Shown here in pieces: positions 1-8,025 of a stretch of 64,000 nucleotides of DNA; the first letter of the stretch is position 1, and each line of letters opens with the position of its first letter. The position numbers and the translations under genes were made by a program. The notes beneath the pieces are model-generated. The model ran no database searches. It had not been told where the DNA came from and worked only from the letters and a program-made list of their open reading frames with translations. Origin of the DNA: DASSBG01 sp963800395 (GTDB lineage Bacteria > Pseudomonadota > Gammaproteobacteria > Xanthomonadales > Rhodanobacteraceae); NCBI GenBank assembly GCA_963800395.1, contig CAWDBD010000014.1, positions 248,001 to 312,000 of the forward strand, written 5' to 3'.

Positions 1-2
1 GT

Positions 3-293
3 GATTACGACGTCAAAGCCGTTACCCAGCTGCGTTTCATTCGCCGCGCCAAGGCACTGGGGTTCAGCCTCGCTGACATCCGCGAGCTGCTGACCCTGTC
101 GCAGGACCGCGAGCAGGGCGTGGCCGGTGTCAGGGCGCGTGCTGAGTCACGGCTGGAGGAAATCAATCACCGCATGGACGAGTTGCGCCGAATGCAGCGC
201 GGTCTGAGGCAGCTCATAGATGCCTGCCCCGGTCAGGGTGAACTGACTGCCTGTCCCATTTTGACGGCCCTGGTGTCGAAGGAGATTGCATGA
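3..293 (+). CDS. MerR-family metal-responsive regulator, C-terminal part
   Basis: The reading frame is open from the window edge, so the N-terminal helix-turn-helix is largely missing. What remains contains the end of the MerR DNA-binding domain (LGFSLADIRELL), a long dimerisation helix and a C-terminal loop with two cysteines eight residues apart (ACPGQGELTACPIL). This resembles the metal-binding loop of CueR/HMR-type regulators, in which two C-terminal cysteines bind a monovalent ion such as Cu(I). The stop codon overlaps the start of the next gene, a P1B-type ATPase, in an ATGA junction. The two are therefore translationally coupled, and the regulator probably controls the pump. Metal identity is inferred from the loop and the neighbour. 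Confidence 0.8.
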   Translation, partial: DYDVKAVTQLRFIRRAKALGFSLADIRELLTLSQDREQGVAGVRARAESRLEEINHRMDELRRMQRGLRQLIDACPGQGELTACPILTALVSKEIA

Positions 294-2794
294 ACAGGAA
301 AAAGACCGAATCACCTCCGGTCGCTTTTGCCAGCGACGACGGGTATGCCATCGATCCCAACTGCGGGATGCGCGTGGACGTCGATTCACAGCGTCATCTT
401 GATCATGCGGGCAAGCGCCACTTTTTCTGCAGCGACGGTTGCCGCGACAAGTTCAAGGCCGACCCGGAGGCTGTCCGGGCCAAGGGTCGCCGGCGTGAAA
501 TCGACAAGGGGCGCATGGATCCGGTATGCGGCATGCGTACGGATCCGGAGCATGCGGCCCATCATGCCGAGCACGATGCCCATGTCTACCACTTCTGCTC
601 GGAGGCTTGCAGGAAAAAATTCCAGTCCAATCCGGATCGCTATCTGGGCGACGCACCCGCTGCGCCGCCGGCAGCCAAGGATGCCATCTACACCTGTCCG
701 ATGCATCCGGAGATCCAGCAACAGGGGCCGGGCGACTGCCCGATATGCGGCATGGCGCTGGAACCGATGATGCCGGGCGCCGAGGACGATGACGGCGAAG
801 TGCAAGCCATGTCGCGACGCTTCTGGACCCTGGTGGCATTGACCGTGCCGGTGTTCGTGTTGGCCATGGGGCCGCATCTTTTCGACTGGCATCTGCCATC
901 GCCGTGGGCGGCCGTGTCCGGCTGGGTCGAGGCGGTCTTGGCCAGCGTTATCGTGTTGTGGGGCGGGGCGGGATTCTTCCGGCGCGGCTGGAACTCGCTC
1001 AAGCCGTGGAATCCCAACATGTACACGCTGATCGCCTTGGGCACCGGCGTAGCCTGGCTTTACAGCGCAGTGGCATTTCTGTTGCCGGACATTTTTCCGG
1101 CCGGGTTCCGTGATGCACAGGGCCGGGTGGGCGTGTATTTTGAATCGGCGGCGGTGATCGTGACCCTGGTCTCGCTGGGTGATTTCCTGGAGTTTCGTGC
1201 GCGCCGGCGCACTGGCGATGCGCTCAAGGCATTGTTGAACCTTGCGCCGAAAACCGCACGCCGCGTAGCCGACGACGGCAGCGAGTCGGATGTGCCGCTG
1301 GACGATGTGCACTCCGGCGACGTGCTGCGGGTACGCCCCGGCGAAAAGGTTCCAGTGGATGGCGTCGTCATCGAAGGTCAGAGCCATGTGGATGAATCGA
1401 TGCTCACCGGGGAACCCATACCGGTCGGCAAGACCGCTGACGATACGCTGACCGGCGGCACGGTCAATCAGGATGGCGGCCTGACCATGCGCGCTGAAAA
1501 AGTCGGCAGCGAGACGATGCTGGCGCAGATCGTCAACCTGGTGGCGCAGGCACAGCGCAGCAAGGCGCCGCTGCAGCGTGTGGCCGACCGGGTGGCCGGC
1601 TGGTTCGTGCCGGCGGTCGTCGCCATTGCGGCGCTGGCGTTCGTGATCTGGGCACTGGTGGGGCCGGAGCCACGCCTGGCGCATGCACTGATTGCGGCCG
1701 TTTCCGTTCTGGTGATTGCCTGCCCCTGTGCGCTGGGTCTGGCTACACCGATCTCGATCATGGTGGCCAGCGGGCGTGGCGCACAGCATGGCGTGCTGTT
1801 TCGCGATGCCGGCGCGATCGAGGCCTTGCGCGAGGTCGATACTGTGGTCGTGGACAAGACCGGCACCCTGACAGAAGGCAAACCGACTCTGCACGAACTG
1901 GTGATCCTTGGCGACTTGCCGCGTGAACGGGCGCTGGGATTGGCGGCCGCACTGGAGCAACCCAGCGAGCATCCACTGGCGCGCGCGATCCTGGCCGCGG
2001 CCGCCAGCGAAGACATCAAGATACCGGACGTGCATGACTTCACCGCACCAACCGGGCGGGGTGTCCGGGGTCGTGTGGACGGGCACCAGGTCGCACTCGG
2101 CAATGCACGACTGCTGAGCGAGATCGACATTGCTCTGGATAAAGGTGTCGAACAGCGCGCGGAAGCGCTGCGCAGCGACGGTGCCACGGTGATGTTCCTG
2201 GCCGTGGACGACGAGGTGGTTGCCTTGCTGTCCGTGGCCGATCGCATCAAGGATGGGGCAGCCGAAGCGATCCGCGCCTTGCATGAGGAAGGCCTTGCCG
2301 TGCTGATGCTTACCGGCGACAACGCCACTACCGCCAAAGCGGTTGCCGATGCACTGGGCATCGATGACGTGCGCGCCGAGGTGTCTCCGGCGGAAAAGGC
2401 AGATGCCGTCAAGGCACTCAAGGCGAAAGGAAGGCGCGTGGCCATGGCGGGTGATGGCATCAACGACGCGCCGGCGCTGGCGGAGGCCGATATCGGCATT
2501 GCCATGGGCAGTGGTACAGACATTGCCATGGAAAGCGCCCAGGTCACCCTGGTCAAGGGCGACCTCCGTGGACTGGTGCGGGCGCGATCATTGTCGCGAG
2601 CGACGGTGCGCAATATCCACCAGAACCTGTTCTTCGCCTTCGTTTACAACGCGCTGGGGGTGCCACTGGCCGCAGGTGTACTCTATCCGTTCCTCGGCAT
2701 TCTTCTTTCGCCGATGATTGCGGCCCTGGCGATGAGCCTGTCATCGGTATCGGTGGTGTCGAATGCACTGCGCTTGCGCAATGCCGCACTGTAG
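290..2794 (+). CDS. copA: Heavy-metal (probably copper) translocating P1B-type ATPase
   Basis: This 834-residue inner-membrane pump uses ATP to export a soft metal ion, most likely Cu(I) or Ag(I). The N-terminus carries two YHS-type modules (about residues 20-62 and 76-119, both with NCGM/VCGM and paired-Cys motifs). A heavy-metal-binding module follows (about 133-160, YTCPMHPE and CPICGM) in place of the usual HMA domains. The core has TGE at 373-375, the intramembrane CPC at 478-480, the phosphorylation motif DKTGT at 522-526, an SEHPLA motif and GDGINDAP. The ATG overlaps the stop of the upstream MerR-type gene, indicating an operon. The copper assignment rests on CPC and on the CueR-like regulator; silver is an alternative. 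Confidence 0.9.
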   Translation: MNRKKTESPPVAFASDDGYAIDPNCGMRVDVDSQRHLDHAGKRHFFCSDGCRDKFKADPEAVRAKGRRREIDKGRMDPVCGMRTDPEHAAHHAEHDAHVYHFCSEACRKKFQSNPDRYLGDAPAAPPAAKDAIYTCPMHPEIQQQGPGDCPICGMALEPMMPGAEDDDGEVQAMSRRFWTLVALTVPVFVLAMGPHLFDWHLPSPWAAVSGWVEAVLASVIVLWGGAGFFRRGWNSLKPWNPNMYTLIALGTGVAWLYSAVAFLLPDIFPAGFRDAQGRVGVYFESAAVIVTLVSLGDFLEFRARRRTGDALKALLNLAPKTARRVADDGSESDVPLDDVHSGDVLRVRPGEKVPVDGVVIEGQSHVDESMLTGEPIPVGKTADDTLTGGTVNQDGGLTMRAEKVGSETMLAQIVNLVAQAQRSKAPLQRVADRVAGWFVPAVVAIAALAFVIWALVGPEPRLAHALIAAVSVLVIACPCALGLATPISIMVASGRGAQHGVLFRDAGAIEALREVDTVVVDKTGTLTEGKPTLHELVILGDLPRERALGLAAALEQPSEHPLARAILAAAASEDIKIPDVHDFTAPTGRGVRGRVDGHQVALGNARLLSEIDIALDKGVEQRAEALRSDGATVMFLAVDDEVVALLSVADRIKDGAAEAIRALHEEGLAVLMLTGDNATTAKAVADALGIDDVRAEVSPAEKADAVKALKAKGRRVAMAGDGINDAPALAEADIGIAMGSGTDIAMESAQVTLVKGDLRGLVRARSLSRATVRNIHQNLFFAFVYNALGVPLAAGVLYPFLGILLSPMIAALAMSLSSVSVVSNALRLRNAAL

Positions 2795-2836
2795 GATCGA
2801 GCCATGCGCGCGAGCCTGGAGATGCGGGGAGCTGTC

Positions 2837-2962
2837 AGCGGTGAGCAGTGAGCGGGCATGCCGCTGATCGCGCACGAATCGCTGTTGGCGGGGCGGGCGT
2901 AGCGTGGTCCTGCAGGACTTCCAGGCGAATTACCGCTCCCTGCTCACCGCTCCCTGCTCACC
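2837..2962. repeat. Inverted GGTGAGCAGTGAGCGG-like oligomer repeats
   Basis: A GGTGAGCAGTGAGCGG-like string near 2837-2854 is matched in inverse orientation by two tandem copies of GCTCCCTGCTCACC at about 2935-2962. The tandem copies form the last codons of the DUF502 gene. They resemble the short GC-rich oligomer arrays seen elsewhere in this window. No function is known. They may have shaped the C-terminal tail of the neighbouring protein. Confidence 0.5.
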
Positions 2963-3607
2963 CTGCTGCAACGGACCGGGCAGGGTGTCCGGGGCCACCG
3001 CCCCGCCGGAAATGATGAAGGCCATGGCCTGGTCCATGGTCCAGTCGGTCGGCGTCAGCTCCTCCACGGGCACGATTTCCAGATAGCCGCCGGTGGGGTT
3101 GGGCGTGGTGGGAATGTAGACCGCGGCCATTTCCCGATCGCTGTGCTCCTCTCTCATCACGCGGGTGACGAAACCGACCACCTTCATGCCCTGGCGCGGG
3201 AAGTCGACCAGTACCACGCGTTGGGTACTGCCGGGCTTGGACTGCAACACGCTCATCAGCTTCTTGGTACCACCATAGATGGTCTGGACCAGCGGGATTC
3301 GCTGCAGCAAAGTCTCGAAAGCGCTGATGAGGCGCTGGCCGACCATCAGGTTCGCCAGCAAGCCGATCAGGTACAGCACGCCCAAAGTCATCAGCAGCGC
3401 CAGAATGTGCAACAGCCAGATGCTGTTGAGCCATGCCGCGGTGGCCGGCGACAGCAGGTTGATGCCGTTGATAATGGTGGCCACAAGAGGTGCGCCCAGC
3501 CCGGCGAGCATGCTGAGCACAAACCCGAACACCATCCAGGTCACCCACAGCGGGATCACGGTCAGCAGTCCGGTAAGCAGATAGCGCTTCAGTCGCAGAT
3601 TTTGCAT
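2930..3607 (-). CDS. DUF502 family membrane protein
   Basis: The protein is about 225 residues when started at MQNLRLKRYLLTG, which places the first membrane helix at the N-terminus as in relatives; an upstream ATG at 3631 is possible. Two strongly hydrophobic segments lie at about residues 8-34 and 60-85. A soluble domain follows with IPLVQTIYGGTKKLM, VVLVDFPRQGMKVVGF and VYIPTTPNPTGGYLEIVP, the signature of the DUF502 family. The biochemical function of this inner-membrane family is not established. The last residues are encoded by a short tandem repeat and are probably not conserved. The gene stands alone, convergent with the P-type ATPase gene. Confidence 0.88.
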   Translation of the reverse strand: MQNLRLKRYLLTGLLTVIPLWVTWMVFGFVLSMLAGLGAPLVATIINGINLLSPATAAWLNSIWLLHILALLMTLGVLYLIGLLANLMVGQRLISAFETLLQRIPLVQTIYGGTKKLMSVLQSKPGSTQRVVLVDFPRQGMKVVGFVTRVMREEHSDREMAAVYIPTTPNPTGGYLEIVPVEELTPTDWTMDQAMAFIISGGAVAPDTLPGPLQQGEQGAVSRER

Positions 3608-3857
3608 GACCTCATTGTACTGCCAAGACAAAGATCAAAGAGCCGTGCGTGGTTTTCAGCAGCCCGGGGCGCAGCCGGCACCCTGCTGGATGGTGGCCGC
3701 ACGGATCGACACTGATACCGAGTGAGCCAGATGGGCATGGGTCACCCAGACTCTTGCCGAGCAAACCGCTTTCCGCCCTGATATTGCAGACAGGAGAACA
3801 AAACCAGTCTACCGTCATGCTGCGCGCAGAATGACGGCGTTTTACGAACCAGTGTGA

Positions 3858-3883
3858 AAGAAAACAGCCCCTGAGTCAGGGGC
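3858..3883 (-). terminator. Rho-independent terminator of the kinase gene
   Basis: Read on the minus strand, GCCCCTGACTCAGGGGC forms a GC-rich stem with a short loop, followed by TGTTTTCTTT. It lies about 130 bases downstream of the kinase stop at 4015. The rest of the 3608-4014 gap holds GC-rich noncoding sequence with no ORF I can support. Confidence 0.6.
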
Positions 3884-4014
3884 GATCCGTGGGGCAGCCA
3901 CGGATGGGGTGTGGGGGGGCATGCCGGGGCCCGCAGTTTGCGCAGCAAACTTTGGGGTGGTCATGCGCAGCATGACCATGGCCTGCGACTCCACTTGCTG
4001 CGATCAGCAGTGTT

Positions 4015-6027
4015 CTATGGTCCGAGTTCACGCACGACCCGGAAGCCGACATGGGTGAAGCCGTCGTCGTTGTTCTCGCTTGTCATGGTGCCATCGTTGG
4101 CAATGATGGGCGCCTTGTCACACGGGCCTGTGCAATAGGTCCACTCACGGGCAGCCTGGTCGAATTGCATGCCATCAGGATGCTTTTTTCTGGCGGCCAG
4201 CCATTGTTTCCGGCTTGGCAGGCGGTACCTGCGACCAGAGGTCTGCGACAACCAGCCGATGTAGGCGCGCGCATCGCGCCAGCTGACGCAATAGACCGGC
4301 TGGGACGCGGACTGCTTGAATCCCGGGTCGGCCCAGTTCAGGCTGCGAAACCGGGAGAAGAACTCGCCAGCGGTGCGGCATGATGAAGTCCTGCGGCCGC
4401 TGACCCTAACGAAGCGGGCATACTCCTGCCGGGAGACAGGCTGCTTGCTTATCGCAAAATTCCTGCCCCCGGATTCGCTGATGACCGCGAATGACGCATC
4501 GCCGGTGCCAGCTTGCTCTGCTTGTTTCCGGTTTGGCCGGTTGCCGGAAGCATGTCTGTTTGTGGCGCTCACTTGAAGGTTCGGCACGTCGAGGTCCATG
4601 GCATCGGCCAAGGGGTTCAGACGATCAAGGTTGGCCTGCGACTGCCGCGATGCGCGGTCCAGTGCGTTTTGCGTGCGGTCCCTGATTCGACGTACGAAAG
4701 CTTGCCAGAAGATCTGTTGTCGAACCCCGGCGCGGTCGGCCAGCTGCTGTGCCTTCAGGTACAGCTGAAGCGCCTCGTCAGTCCGCTTGTCGTCCAGTGC
4801 GTCAGTGATCTTGTCTGACAGCTTCTGATACAGGGCGTCGAGACCGGCGAGGGCCTCGGGGTTGCCCGGGTAGGTGTGCAGGATGCGTGCGAAGCGTTCG
4901 CCGGCATTATTGCCGGTCGGATCGACCAGTGCTCCCAGCGATAGCCGGATGTTGCCCTCGCGAATGAGCCGGTCCAGCTCTGCGGCCGTGAGGATGGGTT
5001 GCTGGAATGACATGGCCTGGGTAGCCGATGCGGTGCTGGCCATGGCCGCCGCTGCTGCCGCGGCCTGAGCATTGATCTGGCGGTCGCGTACATAGGCCAG
5101 CAGCATCAGTCCCGCAATGGTCAGCAGCACCGCAGCGATACCCACCAGTACACCGTGATGGCGGGTGTTCCAGCTCTTCCAGGCAAGATACCAATCACCA
5201 TGGCCGGAGCCACCGGCGAGCACCGTCGGTGCGATGGCATCCAGTGCTTCGCGCATATCCTCGGCACTACCGTAGCGGTCCTCCGGAGCCTTGGCCATGG
5301 CCCGGTCAATCAATGGCTGCCAGATGCGCTGTGCGGGTGGCAAGACAGGTACCGGGTCTTCGACATGGGCGATGGAAACCGACAGGGCATCCGGGCCCTG
5401 ATAGGGCATTTCACCTGTCAGCAGTTCGTACAGCATCACGCCCACGCTGTAGATGTCCGTGCGGGCATCTGTCGGCAGTCCGCGGGCCTGTTCCGGACTC
5501 ATGTAGCCCGAAGAGCCCACGGTCGCCCCGGGTCGGGTGAGGCGAATGCCGGAGGGGGTGCTCAGGGCAATGCCGAAGTCGGCCAGCTGCGGATTGTTGT
5601 CCTTGTCGAACATCACGTTTTCCGGCTTGACGTCGCGGTGGATCACGTGGCGCTTGTGCGCGTACGAGAGGGCCTCCAGCAGTGCACGGATGATGCTGAT
5701 GATCGTGGCCGGATCACGTCGGCTGCGCAGTTGTGTGAGGTCCCCGCGGGGCAGCCATGGCATGCTGAAGTACGCTTCGCCGCTGGCCGCGCGACCGACA
5801 TCAAAAATGCGCACGATGTGCGGGTGGTCCAGGCGTCCGATGGTGCGCGCCTCGTTTTCGAAGCGCTGTACTGCCTCGCTATCGCGATTGTGCTCGGGCA
5901 GCAGCACCTTGAGTGCGACTTTGCGCCCCGCGCCCAGTTGCTCGGCCAGATACACCATGGCCATGCCGCCACTGCCGATGCGGCGGATGATCCTGTGGCC
6001 GGGGATGTTCGGGAATTCCGATGGCAC
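4015..6027 (-). CDS. Transmembrane Ser/Thr protein kinase fused to an FGE/SUMF1-like domain
   Basis: The 670-residue protein starts with a Hanks-type kinase domain (about 8-275). It has a glycine loop (IGSGGMAMVY), ATP lysine K40, HRDVKPEN at 130-137, DFG at 150-152 and SPEQ in the activation segment, so it looks catalytically competent. One transmembrane helix spans about 292-312. The outer part has a coiled-coil-like linker and, from about residue 520, a domain typical of formylglycine-generating enzymes (FAISKQPVSRQEYARF, YCVSWRDARAYIGWLS, YRLPSRKQWLAAR, GFRVV). Such C-terminal domains on bacterial kinases are usually thought to be sensory or structural. Whether it oxidises cysteine is unknown. 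The gene is monocistronic. Confidence 0.9.
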   Translation of the reverse strand: MPSEFPNIPGHRIIRRIGSGGMAMVYLAEQLGAGRKVALKVLLPEHNRDSEAVQRFENEARTIGRLDHPHIVRIFDVGRAASGEAYFSMPWLPRGDLTQLRSRRDPATIISIIRALLEALSYAHKRHVIHRDVKPENVMFDKDNNPQLADFGIALSTPSGIRLTRPGATVGSSGYMSPEQARGLPTDARTDIYSVGVMLYELLTGEMPYQGPDALSVSIAHVEDPVPVLPPAQRIWQPLIDRAMAKAPEDRYGSAEDMREALDAIAPTVLAGGSGHGDWYLAWKSWNTRHHGVLVGIAAVLLTIAGLMLLAYVRDRQINAQAAAAAAAMASTASATQAMSFQQPILTAAELDRLIREGNIRLSLGALVDPTGNNAGERFARILHTYPGNPEALAGLDALYQKLSDKITDALDDKRTDEALQLYLKAQQLADRAGVRQQIFWQAFVRRIRDRTQNALDRASRQSQANLDRLNPLADAMDLDVPNLQVSATNRHASGNRPNRKQAEQAGTGDASFAVISESGGRNFAISKQPVSRQEYARFVRVSGRRTSSCRTAGEFFSRFRSLNWADPGFKQSASQPVYCVSWRDARAYIGWLSQTSGRRYRLPSRKQWLAARKKHPDGMQFDQAAREWTYCTGPCDKAPIIANDGTMTSENNDDGFTHVGFRVVRELGP

Positions 6028-6074
6028 GGCGTCGCTCAGGTGAGGGTGTCAGCGCTTAGTGTACTGTTCAGCTG

Positions 6075-7298
6075 TCAATCCTTGGCACCCGCCGCGCTTT
6101 CACCTTCCGTGGCTTCGTCTCTTTCCTTGGGCGGCGGGGCCGGCGACAACTGCACCTCCTTGAGTGCTTCCTCGGGCAGCGCATAGGAATTTTGCAGGTA
6201 TTCCTGTTCGCTGATGATTTCCGGGTACTGCGCGCCGCGCAAAGCCTGTACGGCGAAGATTTCCTGCACGCCGCCGGTAAACTTCAGGAAGGCCACGGTG
6301 TTGCCGTTTTCGATATTCACCACCCAAACGCCGGAAAGCCGCTCGCTGTTGTCGTCGGTGATCGGAATATCGGTAAACGGGTTGCTTTCGCGCAGCTGTG
6401 ACAGACCAATGAAGGCCAGCGGACCCATGAAGTCCATGCCGCGCGCAAAGCCGGGTACCCGTCCCACGTCAGTACGCTTGCCAGTCTCCGGGTCTACCTT
6501 GACCAGCGCGCCGCGACCCGATTCCAGCACCCACAGCTTGCCGTCGTACCAGCGCGGTGAGTGGGGCATCGACAGTCCGCGGCAAAGGATTCGTTCGCCT
6601 TCAAGATCTATCAGCAGGCCACCATCGCGTTTGTTCTCGCGCCAGCCTCCCGGGGTATTGGCATCACCCAGACTGGTCACGTAGCGAGGTTTGCCATCAC
6701 GCATGGCCAGGCCGTTGAGGTGGCAGCGGTCCTCGGGCGCGTAGTGGCTCACGAAGGAGGGCCGCCAGCGCGGCACGAAACTGGATTTGGAATCCAGTGT
6801 GCACAGGCACGAAAACAGCGTATTGACAAACCACAGGTCGCCGTCGCCGTCCCAGGCCATTTCGTGGATATCGATGGCGCCGGTGAAATGGCCGCGTCGC
6901 GCCAGATAGACCGCATCGTGGCGTGGCGGGTCCTGCAGCCGTGGCGCCACCGCCGGCATGTTGCGGAACTCCGCGATCTCCATGAACGCACCCAGCGCCA
7001 GGCGCTCATTGTCCGCCGCCATGCCCATGGGCCTGTTGAAGGTGCGGAAATGGGTGTTGATGGCCTTGCCATCGGCGCGCAGCAGCACCAGCTTGCCGGC
7101 CTGATAGGTGCTGACCGCCAGCGAGCTCCTGAAGTGCTGCAGGATTTCGGGAAAATTGGAGGTGTGGACGCTGGCCAGCACCTGCTTGGGGTCTTGCGCT
7201 GCTGCCGGTTGCCCGGCATTGGCCGCAACGGCCGTGTCCGGGTCGTTGCCGTAGCTGGAGTTGTCCGGCTTGTCGGTGTTGTTGTCGGCGTGGCTCAT
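6075..7298 (-). CDS. TIGR03032 family protein
   Basis: From the ATG at 7298 the protein has 407 residues. Its sequence resembles the uncharacterised TIGR03032 family: a soluble repeat-like fold with recurrent motifs such as SNFPEILQHFRSSLAVSTY, HEMAWDGDGDLWFVNTLFSC, MPHSPRWYDGKLWVLESG and GFARGMDFMG. The repeated W/G-rich strands suggest a beta-propeller; that is my inference. The ATG overlaps the stop of the GNAT-like gene (ATGA), so the two are cotranslated. The N-terminal 40 residues are low complexity and the C-terminus is Pro/Glu-rich. An upstream in-frame ATG at 7448 was rejected because it lies deep inside the preceding gene. Confidence 0.8.
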   Translation of the reverse strand: MSHADNNTDKPDNSSYGNDPDTAVAANAGQPAAAQDPKQVLASVHTSNFPEILQHFRSSLAVSTYQAGKLVLLRADGKAINTHFRTFNRPMGMAADNERLALGAFMEIAEFRNMPAVAPRLQDPPRHDAVYLARRGHFTGAIDIHEMAWDGDGDLWFVNTLFSCLCTLDSKSSFVPRWRPSFVSHYAPEDRCHLNGLAMRDGKPRYVTSLGDANTPGGWRENKRDGGLLIDLEGERILCRGLSMPHSPRWYDGKLWVLESGRGALVKVDPETGKRTDVGRVPGFARGMDFMGPLAFIGLSQLRESNPFTDIPITDDNSERLSGVWVVNIENGNTVAFLKFTGGVQEIFAVQALRGAQYPEIISEQEYLQNSYALPEEALKEVQLSPAPPPKERDEATEGESAAGAKD

Positions 7299-7816
7299 TT
7301 CAGTTTCGCACCTCGGAAATAACGCACGCGAACATCCAGTCCGCGCGGGCTCTTGCCAATGTACACGAAATGCGTCTTGCGCCACTCGGCCCTTTGAAAT
7401 ACCTCGCGGAAGCGGCTGTTTTCCAGCTCCAGAAGGACCCCGATGCACGGGTAGTCATTGCCACACGCGTAGTCCTCCAATGCTGAAAAAGAGCGCGTCA
7501 GCAGGTTGAAAATCAGACGGGTGTGTCGCCATTGCTTGCCAACAAATGCACGCCAGAAAAACACGGGCTGCCCCAGTTGCGGTGGCGTCATGGGCAGCGA
7601 CGTGCACACGCCGGCGATCTCGCCATCGGCATCCCGCGCCAGCATGACAACCTGCTTGAGGCGCGCCCTGGCCTGCGACTCATCCGGTATCGCGCCCTCG
7701 CGCTTCCAGAAGGCCAGCAGATCTTCGGCATCCTGAGTGGTGATTTCCGGCCAGACCGTGGTCAGACGGAACGCCGGCCTGCTTTGCGCTGCCGCGGCTT
7801 TATCACTATTTGTCAT
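7295..7816 (-). CDS. GNAT-like N-acetyltransferase family protein
   Basis: The 173-residue cytoplasmic protein contains FWKREGAIPDESQARARL followed by VVMLARDADGEIAGVCT, an arrangement seen in divergent GNAT-fold proteins. The acetyl-CoA loop is not canonical, so activity is uncertain. The start at 7816 was chosen because sequence further upstream has no family-like features. It is the first gene of a two-gene operon with the TIGR03032 protein, with overlapping stop and start codons. That pairing suggests a shared role, which cannot be named from sequence. Confidence 0.6.
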   Translation of the reverse strand: MTNSDKAAAAQSRPAFRLTTVWPEITTQDAEDLLAFWKREGAIPDESQARARLKQVVMLARDADGEIAGVCTSLPMTPPQLGQPVFFWRAFVGKQWRHTRLIFNLLTRSFSALEDYACGNDYPCIGVLLELENSRFREVFQRAEWRKTHFVYIGKSPRGLDVRVRYFRGAKLK

Positions 7817-7968
7817 GCACTGGTATCCCTGATTCAATCGAGCTGGCGGGCCGCAGCCGGCCCGCAACCATGCAAGTTGAACACATGGCGTGCCAGATTT
7901 CACCCCGGTCTGAGCAGGACATCTGCCGGGTCCGCGCAGGTATGCAATGGCGGGTGCTGGCGCTGCGC

Positions 7969-8016
7969 AAAAAAAACGGACCGGGCGAGCGCCATCAGGC
8001 GCGCTCACCCGGTCCG
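7969..8016 (-). terminator. Strong rho-independent terminator
   Basis: On the minus strand, CGGACCGGGTGAGCGCGCC pairs with GGCGCTCGCCCGGTCCG around a four-base loop and is followed by eight Ts. It lies directly after the stop codon of the beta-helix gene ending at 8026. Confidence 0.93.
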
Positions 8017-8025
8017 CCACAGGGC

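Noticed and set aside
386..2284. Long open frame opposite the P-type ATPase
   Set aside because: It is a GC-driven antisense shadow; the sense frame carries all P-ATPase motifs and the antisense product resembles nothing.
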